From NCBI GenBank assembly GCA_028551475.1, contig CM052355.1, forward strand, positions 1,674,001 through 1,738,000: a stretch of DNA of 64,000 nucleotides, given 5' to 3'. Shown piece after piece: positions 23,772 to 37,049 of this stretch (the first letter of the stretch is position 1; each line of letters starts with the position of its first letter). A program made the position numbers and the translations under genes. This DNA comes from Casuarina equisetifolia (taxonomy: Eukaryota; Streptophyta; Magnoliopsida; Fagales; Casuarinaceae). The notes beneath the pieces are model-generated. The model did no database searches and was not told the DNA's origin. It saw only the letters and a program-made list of their open reading frames with translations.

Positions 23772-25740
23772 GTAACTCAAATGGTAATGATCTACGGACT
23801 AGCAAATGAACTTTCTTGCGATAAGTGATGTTCCTACATGATTTATCGATCTATGACTTCAAAACTTTTATAGGTAATTATTTTTCCATTCATGGCTTTC
23901 TTTTCATGTTGAGTTTTCTTTATGTAATTTCACAGAATTTTGTATGTCGATTGTTTAGTTGATTTTTTTAATTCTCTATTGCTTGTATTTGCTGAATTTA
24001 CTCTCTCAAATAGATAGTAGCTTGTAGTGTAAGGATTATATCCGACATAGCATGTGTGAGATGAATAATGATAGCTTCTATCTAATTCAAATGATCACAC
24101 CATCCTACAATGAGTTATTTTATTTCAATAGAAATTCATAGAAATGATGTTAGAAAATGCTTATGCTAAAGCCAGTTCCATGCCTTTTTAATTGTCTTCA
24201 CCATACTCAGAATAATGATGGTATGCGTGTTTGGTAGCCATCCCGGAAATTCGATAGGGCAAAGAAACTTTCACTATGGGAGAAATATAACTTAATCTAA
24301 ATTGTGAATGCAAATCATGAAGTGCCACCTAAGGTATTAGAGTTGCAAGATCAAGTGGTTTATGGTATACAATAATGCAAATGATCAAGTTAAAGTCTTA
24401 CTTCCTGCTCAATGGGTCTTAATAACCTCCTTGTCAATGGATACGGCGGATGTCCGACACCTTGCATGTTTTGTGTAGCGTGAACTCCTCGAGTTTCTCT
24501 GCATTTCCCTCACAAATAGTTGCATCAATTGGCACTTTGCATTAGTGTAATATTCCAGAAATCTTTCACGTGATTACTCGTCCAAATAGAGAGAGAAAGA
24601 GAGAACGGCTACAGAGAACGCCCACCTACCCCAAATTAAACGTGAAAAAAGGAGCAAAACCTAGGGCTAGTACCTGAAAAAACCATAGGAGTGCCCCACC
24701 AACCACATATTAACTCATATTAAAAAAGGACAAAGGAAACTCAGTCAAAGAATGAACTCTAGTTTAACATACGGTCCACGAACATTGTAGTACTGAAATC
24801 TCTTTTCTTCCCACAAGAAATACACACCAGTAGCTAACATAAGCTTAACTTAGGAAAATACTTGTCATTAAAATTGCTAATAGTATAATGAAATAAATCC
24901 TCCTAGTAGGAATAGGCACAAGGAAGATTACGCTACTCAAACAAAAGATACCAGATAGTACTTGAAAGCCAGTTAGAAAAGAGACAACGATAGATGCACT
25001 TAATATCCCCGCTGAATTGTGTTCGGTTTATCAATAACAGCTAGCAAATGAAATCAAGACATGAAGAGAAGCATAACCAAAGAGTCAAGTAATCTTAGGG
25101 GAGTCATACGAGTGGCATTAACGTTATCAAGTTCTTTATCCAACCGATTGTTAAAAAATGTTTTGTCATTACATACTTAGAAAGAATTCAAGGCAAACTA
25201 GGAAAGTAACATCTTTGTTACTGTGTGTGGATATTACCTCACATTGTTTAAAAATATGATATGTATCCTAGTTAAATGAAAAGAAGTGCCCCTTTCTCTT
25301 AATTTTTTTTTTCTTTTTTTTTCGGGTGGGGGGTTGAATTATTAGCTTTTTTTTTACATGGCGTCAGAATGTATGATTAGGTTTGCTCCAAACTCTGGTC
25401 AACGTAAACCTTCTTGATATGTAGGAAGCATCTCAAAGGCCTTCAACACTAGAAACATAATAATTATTGAAAAATGTTTAAAACTAGAATCATCTCTTAA
25501 CTTATGAGTCACTTTATAAGTCAGATTATGAATTTTTCTAACTTAGTGTTAGAGCCTAAGTTCCTTCTTAACACCATTACAAACTTCTATTGATTATGTC
25601 TACACACTACAACTTCACGTTAGGTTGTTCCAGAATTTGGACCCACGTGCTGAGGTATCGATACTATTTCACATTGTTAAATAACATGATTAGAAAGAAA
25701 ATGTTTCCTTCTCCTGAGTCTAACTTTCGAAAAGAATTTA
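23772..25740. repeat. Duplicated spacer between blocks A and B, unit 2
   Basis: From about 23880 it aligns with unit 1 (4200-4330, 4860-5045, then 6290-7740). Unit 1 carries extra transposon insertions here. No gene recognised. Confidence 0.6.
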
Positions 25741-26410
25741 GACTTTCTAACAATTTACATATATGATCACTCATTTGTGTTGTGACCCTAACTTGACCAT
25801 GGTGAAGTTAGAAAGAGATATGTGTTAGGTAACCTCCAGAGACTGTTAGAAGGCGGCTAACACAACCTTGAAGAAAGATGCTAAGGTAGACAACGAATTT
25901 AACACAGGCAAGATGTTAACTCCAAATGTTGACCATACTTTCGAGGTTGCCATGCGACTGCAGAACAAAGTACATGGTGCCCAGCTTATCCTGTTGTTGG
26001 TGGCATGGCCTAAAGTCCCGCTATTTTGTCGGATTCCAATTTTCCTCTCCCGTCCGGGATTCAAGCTATCCAGCCCAATGCTGGACAGGAGAATTCGAGA
26101 TTAACAAAAGCAGTGGGTCCATCAATCAATCATGCCCAAAAAAAAAAAAAAAACGAAAATCAATCATCATCATGACCAGCGATGCGGTTACGCATTTCTA
26201 TTTATTATTTACTTTCCTAGTTGATGTGACGAGATCAATAAGATTTAAGCACCACAGGCGCGAAAGGCCTCATTTCCCAGAATAGAGCATCGCATCGTTT
26301 CCTAAGCAAAATTAAGCAGGAATCGAACTATAAGATGATTGTCTCTACGGATAAAACTTTGCGGTTTAACAAAGACATGTCTCCCGTAGAAAACGGATTA
26401 TCAAATGCTT
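25740..26410. repeat. Duplication block B, unit 2
   Basis: Second copy of block B. Contains overlapping plus-strand open frames of 78 and 119 codons in different phases, with no known domain. Their content is not shared with unit 1, arguing against a live gene. Confidence 0.6.
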
Positions 26411-26564
26411 GGGTCATAATCCAGATCTTTTAAGATTCATATAAGACTACCAATGAACCTGAAGATTCAATTTATTTTAACATTTAGGTACTAATAGAAA
26501 TTTTAACTAATAACAACCAATTTAGTGTTGGATAATACTAAATTTTTAAACTCAAAATTTTATG

Positions 26565-26650
26565 CTAGTGGCAAGGCAATTGATGAAAAGCCCTTAAGTC
26601 CTAGGTTCAAATAACCTCATCTCCTATTACCTTAAAAAAAAAAATCCCAA
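26565..26650 (+). mobile_element. Candidate tRNA-derived SINE remnant
   Basis: GCTAGTGGCAAGGC resembles an A box and, about 40 nt further, GGTTCAAATAACC a B box. It is followed by a short unique part and an A-run, as in plant SINEs. Confidence 0.45.
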
Positions 26651-27545
26651 AACTTCATACTCATAAAGAAAATAAATTTAATAGTTCTATTCAAGATGCT
26701 ACACAATTTGTATGGCTTTCAAGAATTCCAACCGGAGCATGTCGTATACGTAGTCCTTATATTGCTAATGGGACCATGAGCAATGATGGTGATCGCTTAG
26801 ACAATTGCGCTTACTAACCCATTCAATCCAACTTTTGGGGGAAGAATTTATATATTTATTTATTTACTAGTAAAAATATAAATTTATATTAATGAAAGGA
26901 AGAATTTATTTTTAGATCAATTTTTAAAATAGTATTAAGAATGATCAATTTGTATGAAATAGGGGGAAATTCTGGGGAAACTTGTTTTTTTTTTTCTTTC
27001 ACTAGTCACCACGACATGATTTTTTACTAACCAATAAAAAATAAAAATAAAAAGTCTTACCTCAGAGCAAAATTAAAGGGTAAGAGTATTGACTGTTCGC
27101 TTGGTGGAAAGTAGAAGTAGCATGTACGGTACGGAAACCTGTGTTCATATCTATCTTCTTTTCATTTTCCTCGTTAGAGTTCACGAATTTTTAAATTCAA
27201 CTTTCCACTGAGCCAAGACGAGTTGATGGGTGAATTTGGCCATCGACCTGTCATTTCGCTCTACCTGGCCCCTTCGACGAGACAAATGTGAAAAGGTTTC
27301 GTTTCACTTAGATTCTTTTTTGACTTGGTTAAAGTTTGGGACAACTTCTCTCTCTTTCGGAGTGTTTTACGGCCATGCATGTTTGCGGAGCCCATGGCTC
27401 TGCACCTTCTTTAAAGAAACCGACAAATCACGTGACCAAAAGATAATTGATAACCAAGAACACGAACAGCTTGATCATCTTTAAAAATGAAAATCAGACT
27501 GACCATTGCAGTTAGAATAGAGAAGTTACACATGTAGATATGTAA
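26650..27545. repeat. Duplicated 3' flank of NAC-2 (block C)
   Basis: Counterpart of 9180-10160, shortened next to the gene. The 84-codon open frame at 27230-27484 is not kept in the other units. Confidence 0.65.
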
Positions 27546-27563
27546 ATCTAGAAGCTTATTCTG

Positions 27564-29012
27564 TTATGGTAGAGCATTCGGCAGGTGGCATAGTGAGTTA
27601 AAGGATGAGAACGACGATAATGATTGAGCGAAACTCCAGAGGTTGATTTCGCTGTTGAAGTCCTGGCTGGGACTGTAGGATCCTTTTGAAGATGAGGACG
27701 GTCGAAGGTCTGGAAAATGGGGATCATGGTCAGTGCAATATGCCATGGTGGGGTCAATAAAGCCGGGTAACTGCCTGGAAGCCTCTGTTTGGCCGCTGAG
27801 CTGGGAAGCTACGAGATTATCAAGGTCTGCCCAGCTGGTGAGGGCCTCTGATGACGAGTCCATTTGATAGGCTGAGTTGGTGACTAAGCGTTCATTTTCT
27901 GCCATCATTCCTGGGTTAATGGGTTGATAAGAATTCCGGCTGCTGGTGGAGTTTTGGTTTTCTAGGCTTGGAAGTTTCAGGAAAGTCCCATGGTAGCCAA
28001 TTTTCGTGGCCGCGTCACTGGGGTGGAGAAATCTTATCCTACTTTTTACTTCATTCTTTTCCTTGCTAGTGTCTCCCATGAATTCCATCATTTCCTCCAC
28101 AGCCGTTCGTTCATTTGATGAGTCAAACATCAGTGTTCCAGCTTCTGTAGTCATGGATGAACTGGAGGGGTTGTCCAGGATTTTCATGTGATTTTTCCTC
28201 TTGAATGTACGGCACACCACCCAACCCTTTTCCTGAGAGGTCTCTCCCATACCCTCGGGGATCTTTATAGAGTTACCAATACTTCCATCAGTTTAAAGTA
28301 CGAAATTGAAATTTGGAAAAACTTTCATCGTTTCCTTATTGTTCACTTCTAAAAGGAAAAAAAAAATAGACAAAGAAAATTGGCTTACATTGCTGCTAGC
28401 GATGTTATCGTTCAATCTATATTCGTGCATGATCCAGTCGGATTTTAGGCCGTGGGGGGCTCGGCCTTTGTAAAACACAAGAGTTTTCCTCATCCCGATA
28501 CGTTTAGAATTGCTATATATCACTTTATCACGGCCAGTGGCTTTCCAGAATCCGGCAGCGGTTGCACGGTTGGTTCGCGTTCCAGTGGGATACTTCTTGT
28601 CTTTGTGGCTGAAGAAGTACCAATCATTTTGAGGGGTGGTGCCTATTCTACACACCTCTGCAAGAAACAAAGCAAAAGCAGCATAATGTAGAGACGAATC
28701 ACTAAGAAGAAATAGATTGAACTAATTAGCTACGTTAACATATATGAAGAATACGTCCCTAACACAATGGAGTGTGTAACTACCAAAAAAGATCCACGCA
28801 AATAGAGGAAATCGATCGGTGAAGCTACCTTTTATATCCCATGGCTCCAACTTATTGAGATCAACATCAGGAATTACATCTAGGTCAATCTTTTCATTCG
28901 AAATCCTCTTTCTTAGATAGTACAGTAGAAGCTCATCTTCAGTTGGATGAAACCGGAAACCAGGCGGAACTTTGGATTGTCCATTTACTGATATACTCAT
29001 GTTCTCTGGCAT
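27564..29012 (-). CDS. NST1-like: NAC transcription factor, NST/SND1 clade (NAC-2)
   Basis: Second tandem paralogue. Exons 29012-28829, 28657-28389 and 28262-27564 encode 383 residues; introns are 171 and 126 nt, GT-AG, at the same codon positions as NAC-1. Subdomains A-E are complete. Differences from NAC-1 in the NAC domain are mild: E26D, K36R, V37I and Y39N in and just after subdomain A, Q61K at the exon 1 end, and D144N after subdomain [13 protein letters not shown] is intact. The C-terminal part contains the [12 protein letters not shown] version of the conserved [12 protein letters not shown] and ends in the DLWSF...LCHLPN region. No frameshift or premature stop is visible. The role is inferred from family: a nuclear activator of secondary-wall programmes. 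Upstream of the ATG are a TATA box and an AC-I element, plus a 28-bp promoter duplication not seen in its sisters. Confidence 0.95.
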
Positions 29013-29173
29013 TCTGATAAAATAAAAAAATAAAAGGGTTAAAGACAGACAGAAAGACAAAGATCGAACAGAGGTACAACAATGCAAACAAACGAGGAGA
29101 GCCACCACTCTGAGAGAGACAAGATATAGAGGAAAGATTAACAAGTTTCTGTCCCTGACTGAGTATGTAGAGG

Positions 29174-29186
29174 ACTATATATATGT
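29174..29186 (-). promoter_or_regulatory. TATA box of NAC-2
   Basis: A (TA)n run, with its core at 29176-29184 on the minus strand, about 165 nt upstream of the NAC-2 ATG. It aligns with the TATA boxes of NAC-1 and NAC-3. Confidence 0.68.
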
Positions 29187-29299
29187 GTTTAGGACGTAAA
29201 GAGCCAACGATAGTCAGCAATTAAAGATTTCCTACGTGACTCGCATGGTCGAATTTTTTTTCTTTTGTGGGGTTTGTTTACTGTGCTACGAGAACAGCC

Positions 29300-29306
29300 A
29301 CCTACC
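29300..29306 (+). promoter_or_regulatory. AC-I element upstream of NAC-2
   Basis: ACCTACC in the same conserved context as in NAC-1, about 290 nt upstream of the ATG. Confidence 0.5.
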
Positions 29307-29326
29307 TGCAAAGATGGAGAAAGAGA

Positions 29327-29382
29327 ACTGTTTTTGTCAGCTTGTTTGGGGATTACTGTTTTTGGCAGCTTGTTTTCGGGTC
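29327..29382. repeat. 28-bp tandem duplication in the NAC-2 promoter
   Basis: Two adjacent imperfect copies, starting at 29327 and 29355, of a stretch beginning ACTGTTTTTG and containing CAGCTTGTTT. The NAC-1 and NAC-3 promoters have it once. It lies just upstream of the AC-I element. Confidence 0.75.
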
Positions 29383-29519
29383 CATCTACTGGTCAGAATA
29401 GTGGTGATTAAAATTGAATGATTTGAATATTTTTCTCGTGTTATCTCTCATCTACATTTCCCTTATTACATTCAATTGTCAGGTCCACAAATTTTTACTC
29501 AAATCAACCATAAAGATAA

Positions 29520-30060
29520 ACATGAGAGAAGGAAGTAGGGGATATTCTATAACAAGATCAATACGGGGTCCACGCAGAAAAGTTGTTGTTGGCGACTGAA
29601 TGCAAGGGACTCCAGCATCCAAAACTACGAAGCTCGACCTCAAAATCTCCTCAGAAAAGCACCTATTGATAAACCATGGATCACTTCTCTTTCTTTCTGC
29701 AAATACCATCCCATCAATAAAAAAAAAAATAATGGGGTAGGGTTCGCGCTCTCTCGACCGCGTGGATGAGAATAGAATACGTGATCGATGGGAGCAAACG
29801 GGATTGACATTATGTGCACCTTAGTTTCTGTTCTGTTCTCTTTTCCTCTTGCTTCGTTCGTCTTTTGTCGTGAACCGGATATAAAGAGGTCCGACATCAT
29901 GTCAAGTCCATGTAGCAATTGTAAAGGATTGGCTACACTAATGATACTTGTCACTCTCAACTGCTTTTACGTTACTTCATGACCCTTGGGTTCATTCAAA
30001 CCTGCTGATCATCCCGAAACCTGTAGCATAATCTTTGTGTTTTAGCTTCTCCTAGTCCAT
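29520..30060. promoter_or_regulatory. Conserved distal upstream block of NAC-2
   Basis: Counterpart of 12100-12600 with the same landmarks in the same order. The AC-II site of NAC-1 is not preserved here. Confidence 0.5.
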
Positions 30061-30290
30061 ATTACACGTTAATGAGTAGCCATCAATTTATTCTCGCCAC
30101 ACTAGCACATTAGGACTACTAATATGTTTAAATATTTAACAAGTAGTTACATTTTATTAATAGTTCAATAATTTAGTAATTGGTTGTTGATTGTCGAGAT
30201 CTTGGTTCCGGGTTTGAAACCAATAGCCCCAAACTCCCATTTTCCTAACAAAAATAATTACAAAATGTAATAATTACTTTCAAGAAAGAA
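30060..30290. other. Short spacer upstream of a LINE
   Basis: AT-rich spacer. GGTTTGAAACC near 30214 faintly resembles a pol III B box, but no matching A box is convincing. Confidence 0.35.
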
Positions 30291-31205
30291 GGATTGTGAT
30301 GAAGTATGTGCTAGTAAAGCTGAAGGTGGATTAGGCATTTAGAAGGTTAAGGATTGAAATAGAATTGCATAAAAAAAGCACCTAAAGAATTTATTGACCC
30401 CTAGGTCCATATGGGTATCATGGGTGAACTCCTATCATGTTACAAACCGATCCTTTTGGAATGTACAAATGGGGAATGGCGCTGGGATATGGAAAAAAGC
30501 TCCTTAAGATTAGGTTTTTGGTTGCAAACTAAATGAAGTAAATTCAAGGAAATGGAAAATTAATCCTTTGGAATAACTATTGGATTCCATAAGGGCCTAT
30601 TGCTAGCATAACTGAAAAGCAAGTCATTTTTTCTTCTAGAATCCCAAGAGATGTTGCTAGCTAGCTAGCTTGAATGATAAGGTAGTAAGGAGTCTAACTA
30701 AGAGGTCTAGAATTCCACACCCTACCTACTTGTGTTGGAAAAAGAAGAAGAGAGAGTTCGTAAACTAGCTAACTCAATAGTAAGTTAATATGGATTCTAA
30801 TCATAAAGTTTGAGTTTTATACTCCATATATGTGAGTTCAATGACCACTTCATCATGTGAAAGGAAAAAGTTTCAAAGCATTATTGTTAAATTTGTTTTT
30901 TCATCTTTTCTTTATGTTATTTAGAATGAAAGAAATAATAGCATATTTAAAAACAACATGAGGTTTGAAGATCTAACTCTTGAAGTTATCAAGAAGCTTG
31001 TTAAGAAATAAATTTTGTTGTGTTAAAAAGATTTCCAAATTTACTGAAAGCCTATTTATTTAACATGTTTTGAGGCTTGAAGAGACTATATTCGATATAA
31101 TATAATTCTGTCTAAGGTTCACTCATAAGGGTATGCCCCCTAGTCATCTTGAATTGATATATTTTATACATAAATTCTTTACTTAACAAAAAAGAAAAAA
31201 AAAAA
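30290..31205 (+). mobile_element. LINE ORF2 C-terminal remnant
   Basis: In translation one sees VCASKAEGGLGI, then VKDWNRIA, then NRSFWNVQMGNG, a typical end-of-RT signature of plant LINEs, broken by stops. It ends with a 3' terminus including GGTATGCCCCCTAGT and an A-rich tail near 31185-31205. A GCTA repeat and two tRNA-like stretches (about 30655-30850) lie inside it, suggesting nested insertions. Confidence 0.75.
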
Positions 31206-32340
31206 AGGATTGGGAGATTCTAGATTCATGATATAGTTTGTCTTTTAATTTTTTGACCTAAAGATCAGTTAGCGCTCTAGTTATTGAAGTTATTCATCTT
31301 AGCTAAAAGAAACATTTCGGTTATAATGAGACAAAAAAAATTAAATCACTATTTTATTGAGTAGACATGTGTGCATGTTAAAAGATAAGATCTCATATTA
31401 AAAATGAGTAGTATGGAAATTTAGAATAATATATTTCAGGCTAAACCCAGCTATTTTGATAATGTGGGATCACTAGCTGTTACATTAATTTTCCGCTAAA
31501 GGGGTCCTACTGCATCGATGTTTGTTACAAATTGTAGAAATCAATGTCGTATGCTGGAGCATAGTTGTTTATTTTATAGTCGGAATAAAAATGAAATTTC
31601 TTGAATTGGTTCAAATCCGCATGATTCATTCAACTGATTGGAGAAATGGTCTATATAATTGATAGCTTCTATTCAAAGTTGAGTAGAATGAAATAGGCAT
31701 AATGTTTGCTTATGCTTTATTGCTATTTCAAAGCAAGTCATTTTTCCTGACGAATATCTGAATCCAACGAGTCAGTCAACTGCTTCTATTCTGTAAAAGA
31801 AAATCTCTAAGCAGGGCCCTCTCACATGAGCCCATCAGTAAAGAGTGATCACTCTAAGTTTTAGCCTATTAGTTTCTCATGAGTAGATAGAAAGAAAAGT
31901 ATTATGTAATCAAGCTGGAACTCACTTGTTCAAAGGACAAAATCAACAAGTTACTCCAATCCATTAAGAATGACCTACTTTAAGGATAGGAAAGCAAGTC
32001 TTAAAAAAGAATTCCATTGTCTTGACCTTTGTTCAGGATTCGCTACTAGCTAGTGCCATTTTTTGAAGACTCTTGTGCTTCCAATTGAAGTGCATAAATA
32101 AGTTAGTGTGTCCTTGATGGGTAGTGCATTTCCTCACCCAGTTAAGTCCAATAAGATTTATTATTGACACGAAAAGTAATAAGATAACGACATGGCAACC
32201 GAGGTGTATATATTTTCGTCTTCAACACATGTAACACGTGAAGCATTAAGCTGGCAGTCGAGTTTCGTGCTTAATACAGAAGTACTTGGAGTCTGTATCA
32301 ACTAATGTAGTCAGAGTTTCGTACTTCAAGCTTTTAGTTT
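31205..32340. repeat. Duplicated AT-rich spacer, unit 2
   Basis: Aligns with about 12730-14330 in unit 1, with internal losses. No gene. Confidence 0.6.
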
Positions 32341-33190
32341 TTGGAATTATTTAACCTTATTTGTGGAGTTTCAAGAAATGCTAAGGTTTTAGTTATAATA
32401 AGTAATTAGGAATGGAACTTATCTACAAATAGAATGTGCTCATGATTTATACTAGGTAAGGTCAGCTCTATTTTAGATTCCACTCGTATGCGAGAAAACA
32501 TATTTATTTGGGCTATAGCTATAGATGGTCAATCAACTTTGCTCAAAAAGCTAGCATTCCTCATGGCCTAAGGTCAATTGGTATAGAATAGTATGGTTTA
32601 AGTATGTGATTCCTTAGCATTAAATGATACTATGGCTAGCAATACATAATCAACTAGCCACAAGATATAGATTACACTATATTGGAGATTATAAAGATAA
32701 AGATTGTTGTTTATGTAATGCAACTAATAAATTCCGAGACCAAATTTTCTCAAAAACTTTTTACTTAACTATAGTGTGGGTACAAGTGGAAACATTATTT
32801 GATGTGATGCCTCATATTTATCATGGCCTTCAAGGATCAATTACTCTTTCATCATGCAAAAGGAAAAAGATTTAAGACATATATACTTAGATTTGTATTT
32901 ACACATCTTATATGTGCCATTTGGAATGAAAAGAACAACAAACTTTAGCAACAATATATTTTCTAAAATTAAGCTCTAAAGCTAACATAAGTTTCTAAAA
33001 GATAATTTTATTGTAGCAAAAGAATTTTCAAAACAATTGAAAGCTTATATATTCAACATGCGTAGAAACTTAAAAATATTAGTTAGGAGGTTCAAAGACC
33101 AACACAAAAACTAGCTCAAAAGTTAGAGTGATATTTTTTTTATTTAAGTTTTATTATAAGGGATCATACTTCAAGTGCATAACTTTCTTC
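32340..33190 (+). mobile_element. LINE zf-RVT remnant
   Basis: Contains the open segment 32624-32875 with LWLAIHNQLATRYRL and CCLCNATN, characteristic of the zf-RVT domain of plant LINEs. The downstream tail is decayed. It resembles the copy at 35790-37040. Confidence 0.7.
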
Positions 33191-33560
33191 CTAAACACAC
33201 GTTTATGCATGCCAAGCAACATTAGGCTTAAGGTCATACATAGCGAAGCAAATTCAATACGTATTTTGATACCAAGTTAAAGGGCTCTAAGGTCAATCTA
33301 AAAGCCAGATCAAGAGTTAGAAAAGTATTATAAAGAATCATGCTTCTAATGTAAAAGATTTAAGAATTAAAAGTTGGTAGGAATGCTGGTTTCACAACAA
33401 TAGCAAGCCCTTAAGAAACACTAATTTAGTAGGGAGTAAGTGTTATTTGGTATCTGTTAATTACAAATTTGACACTTAAATATGTAAGTTTGAGTGCATG
33501 CATTATAAAAATAAAAATAAAAATAAAACTAAATAAGAATTGTTTTCTTACTTTTTCAAA
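33190..33560. other. AT-rich spacer, unit 2
   Basis: No gene or recognised element. Contains an imperfect AAAAATA repeat near 33505. Confidence 0.4.
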
Positions 33561-34200
33561 GCTCATAGCACTCTTTTCTACAAGTAAAGTATATTGACAA
33601 AATCCGAATTAGAAAATTGTGAACACGAGACTTTGATGTCTCTGCTGTCGCCATCGTATTACTTGTTTCCCAACACACTCTATGAGATGTTGGGCGGAGT
33701 TCGTAGCAGCCACCGAGAATGTTCTCTCTTTGTAACTTTTTGTGTTTTTCCTTCAGGATAAGACAGCACTTTTTCTCATATTGCACATTCGCCGGACTCT
33801 AGTTTCTTTGGCTTATCATTCTCCTTTTGTTGACAACCTAGTCGCTTGCTTGGCACTAATTTTCTCCTCCGTTTTGTGGTTCTGTGATTTTCCACTCTTT
33901 TCTTGTTCATTTTTCCATAATGGATTTCGGCAACACTTGACGTAATGACAATGATTTTTCATGAGTTTTCATCTATCTAAGCAACAATGCGCAGGAACTC
34001 CCCTAGCTCACTCCTACGCAAGCAGATTTTGGCTCTCGTTCTCTCTCCCTCTCTATCTCACAGTTCTCATATGCACACAACAACATTTATATATGTAAAC
34101 TCCTTTGCCTCTATGTTATTCTGTTTACTATACTGTTTTTACTTTTCGTATCATAATGAATATATAGCACTTGTTGGTTTCGCACTTTTACAAAATGAAA
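33560..34200. repeat. Duplication block E, unit 2
   Basis: Counterpart of 15640-16620. Anchors GACAAAATCCGAATTAGAAAAT and CTTCAGGATAAGACA are present. Confidence 0.7.
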
Positions 34201-34229
34201 AACAAAAACATTGATTTCAAAGAACAACA

Positions 34230-35760
34230 ATGTAAAGTACTCATTTTCTTCAAGAATGAAAACATAAATTGCACGATTCATGTTGCGACTGTCAAGATTA
34301 ATATACGATTTTTTAAGCTACGTGCATATTTTTCACAATATGTACCTCTTAGTGTTCAATATTTGTACTGCTGGATTTAGTAAAGTAGGATTTCAAATGG
34401 GAGGATCAAAGAAAAGCTGACAAAAATGAAGAGGTAGCAGCGATTACTGATCCGTGCTGTTTTTCAAGGGTTTATCAACTTAAAGCAGTCAAGATACACA
34501 TGCTGTGTAAGGCTTACAGCAAGTTTTTATGCGATGATCGACAGAGCTACTAATAGCAGTGATTTAAACACTATTGTTGTCAGACCGTTTTGAGTTCGGC
34601 GTTGTTTGATCGCCACCGGAAAAATGCTAGCACTAGCGATGTAAAAACCATCACTATAAGTTAGGTATAGAAGTGGCCTCTGATGGCCCATAAAAAACGA
34701 CCTCTCGATAATTCCAGCCAAAATATTGGACGTTGGTCGATAGCCGCACAAACTCGGGAACCAACGTTGAAAACTAGGACAGTGATGCTTCTCGGACTCT
34801 AGCAACGGCACTGTTTCGGTGGCGTTGCTTGTGTCAGCATGGCCATTCTAAAGAAATATGGGGTGGAATTAAAGCCGATCACCTTTTGGCCGCTTCCTAT
34901 GAGTACGAAACGTAAAGATTGAAAATGTCAAAGCTTTGAACCTGGCTTCGGTGCCATGATCAGCAGAATAAAGCTAGAATGTTATACCACGGACATGTGC
35001 AATCATCTGATCTCATATAATGCAGAAGAGTTGCCTACTGACCGATTACGACATGCGTTGACAATAAAAAGGAATAATAACGACGCACGGCACCATATGT
35101 AATGGTGTTGTAAGCTGACACCTAAGATACTTCAATTTTACACTAGCGGTTGGTAGGGAGGAAAATCAGTCCCACGAGTGTATAATTAAATCCCTGTCCT
35201 TTTTTCTCTTCTTTCACGATTTGAGAGCTTCTAATCATTGTTGGATACAGACAAAAGTGCCGTAACTTCATCAGGCAACAGAACATTCAATGATTCCTGC
35301 TCATTCGCTTTATTCGTACGTTGTGTGTTGGGTTTTAATATCTAATGTGGTGGATGCGTTGCCCAAATTGGTGCTCGAAAAGGTCCTTGCGCTGCAAAAT
35401 TGTCGTCGTGTACTTGTTAGTTGATAAAAATTGACCCAATACATTTATTATGTCAAGGAAAAAAAGGAAGATTTCCTTTTTCCACAAGTAGCACAGATGT
35501 TCACCATTGAAAAGGAAGGGGGCAACGTACAGCTGGAGTGAAAGGGAAGGGGAGGCAACGTAAATGCAAACTTGTGAACTTTTCTCCTTCAAAACCCCGT
35601 AGATTGAGCTTCGTCAAAGTTTCATCTCATACGAGACTTCAAACTATTGTTTTCTTTACGTTATCATGCATTTGGAGAATAGTAAGATTTAGAGGGTCGG
35701 TGATAAAGATTAAATAAAAGAAGATTCTCTATGATAATAGTAATAAAGCATTATATATTA
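34230..35760. repeat. Duplication block D, unit 2
   Basis: Counterpart of 17840-19830. A 94-codon minus-strand frame (34527-34811) covers a segment well conserved in units 1 and 3, but their frames are shifted, so I do not call a gene. Confidence 0.65.
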
Positions 35761-35789
35761 TATAATAAAGCATTGATAAGATTCTCTCT

Positions 35790-37040
35790 TTTTTTTAAGG
35801 AAAAATGTCAAGTATTATATATCACAAAAAAAAAAACAATTGTTCAATCACAACTATACCAATAAGATTTTTGTCTTTTAAGATGATTCAAGGACAAAGT
35901 GTTCTTGAATATAAAGCCCTTTTTATGCATGTGTCTCGTAGTGAAAATCAAGTACATGAAGTAAAGCATAAATGGAACCTATTGTCATCAACGTCTATAT
36001 GACCAACTTGGCCAAACACTTACCTTTATAGAACTTTGGTCTTTTTGAAATCTAAAAGAACTAGAGAACGACACTTGGACTTGGAGGAAAATTGTCAAGG
36101 TAAAGCCTATTATTACTAGTGCAATGAAATGGGTAATATGTAATGAAAAATGGTGTCAATGAGATATCCTTTGTTCTAGAAGGCCTTAGAGCTAGCATAA
36201 TCGAAGTGCAAACCATTTTCAACTCTAAAATACTTAGGGATGCAAAAATAGTAGTGATAATTAGGAATGGAAAATGGAACTTACCTACCAATAAGAGATT
36301 CCTATGGCATATACTTAGTAGCAATGTCAATATTTTGCTCAAGCCATATAATAGGATAGAAGAGAAACTTGTGTAGACTACTTCAACTAATAGAAGGTAC
36401 TTAATTAAATCTACTTCAAAAGCTAATACTCCTTACAGCTCTAAAGTACATTGGTATGAAATTGTATAGTTCAAATATGCAATTCCACAACAATCTTTAT
36501 TATTATGGCTAACAATAAAGGAGTAGCTCGCAACAAATGATAGACTTCAATTCCTTGAGTATCTAGACATAAGAACTACCACCTTTACCACACGAAAGAT
36601 GAGTCCAAGGACCATATCTTTTTATGATGTTCATACTTCATAGCAATATTGCAATATTTGGAAACTGTGTTCAACATATAACCATCCTATCTATCATAAA
36701 ATGCAGAATTAGATGGCTTCATCACAAAGCAAAAGGGAAGAATTTCAAGACAAGTATCTCTAAATATTTCTTTATTTTATTTTTTTTGTACAATCTAAAA
36801 CGAAAGAAATGAAAAAACTTTTAGATACATTGCTATTTCAAAAATTATTGCTAGAAGCTATTAAAAGGTTTATTAGAGATAGAAATCTTTTTTTTGGGGG
36901 GGTGGAAAAGTAAATTTCCATTAATAAAAATTAGAGATAGATTTTTCAATGTAAGATAACTATATTTGACGTGCTTAGAGATTAAATCAGCCCATTTTTT
37001 TATTTGAGTTGAAACTATATATGATCTTAACCTATAGTTA
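35790..37040 (+). mobile_element. LINE ORF2 remnant at the unit 2 / unit 3 junction
   Basis: Translations show TWTWRKIVKVKPI near 36070, RNGKWNLP near 36265 and a zf-RVT-like WYEIV...FKYAIPQQS near 36450. Decayed throughout. Around 36890-36935 a T/G-run followed by GTAAATTTCCATTAATAAAAATTAG looks like a small minus-strand LINE tail nested near its end. Confidence 0.65.
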
Positions 37041-37049
37041 TGCCCCTAA

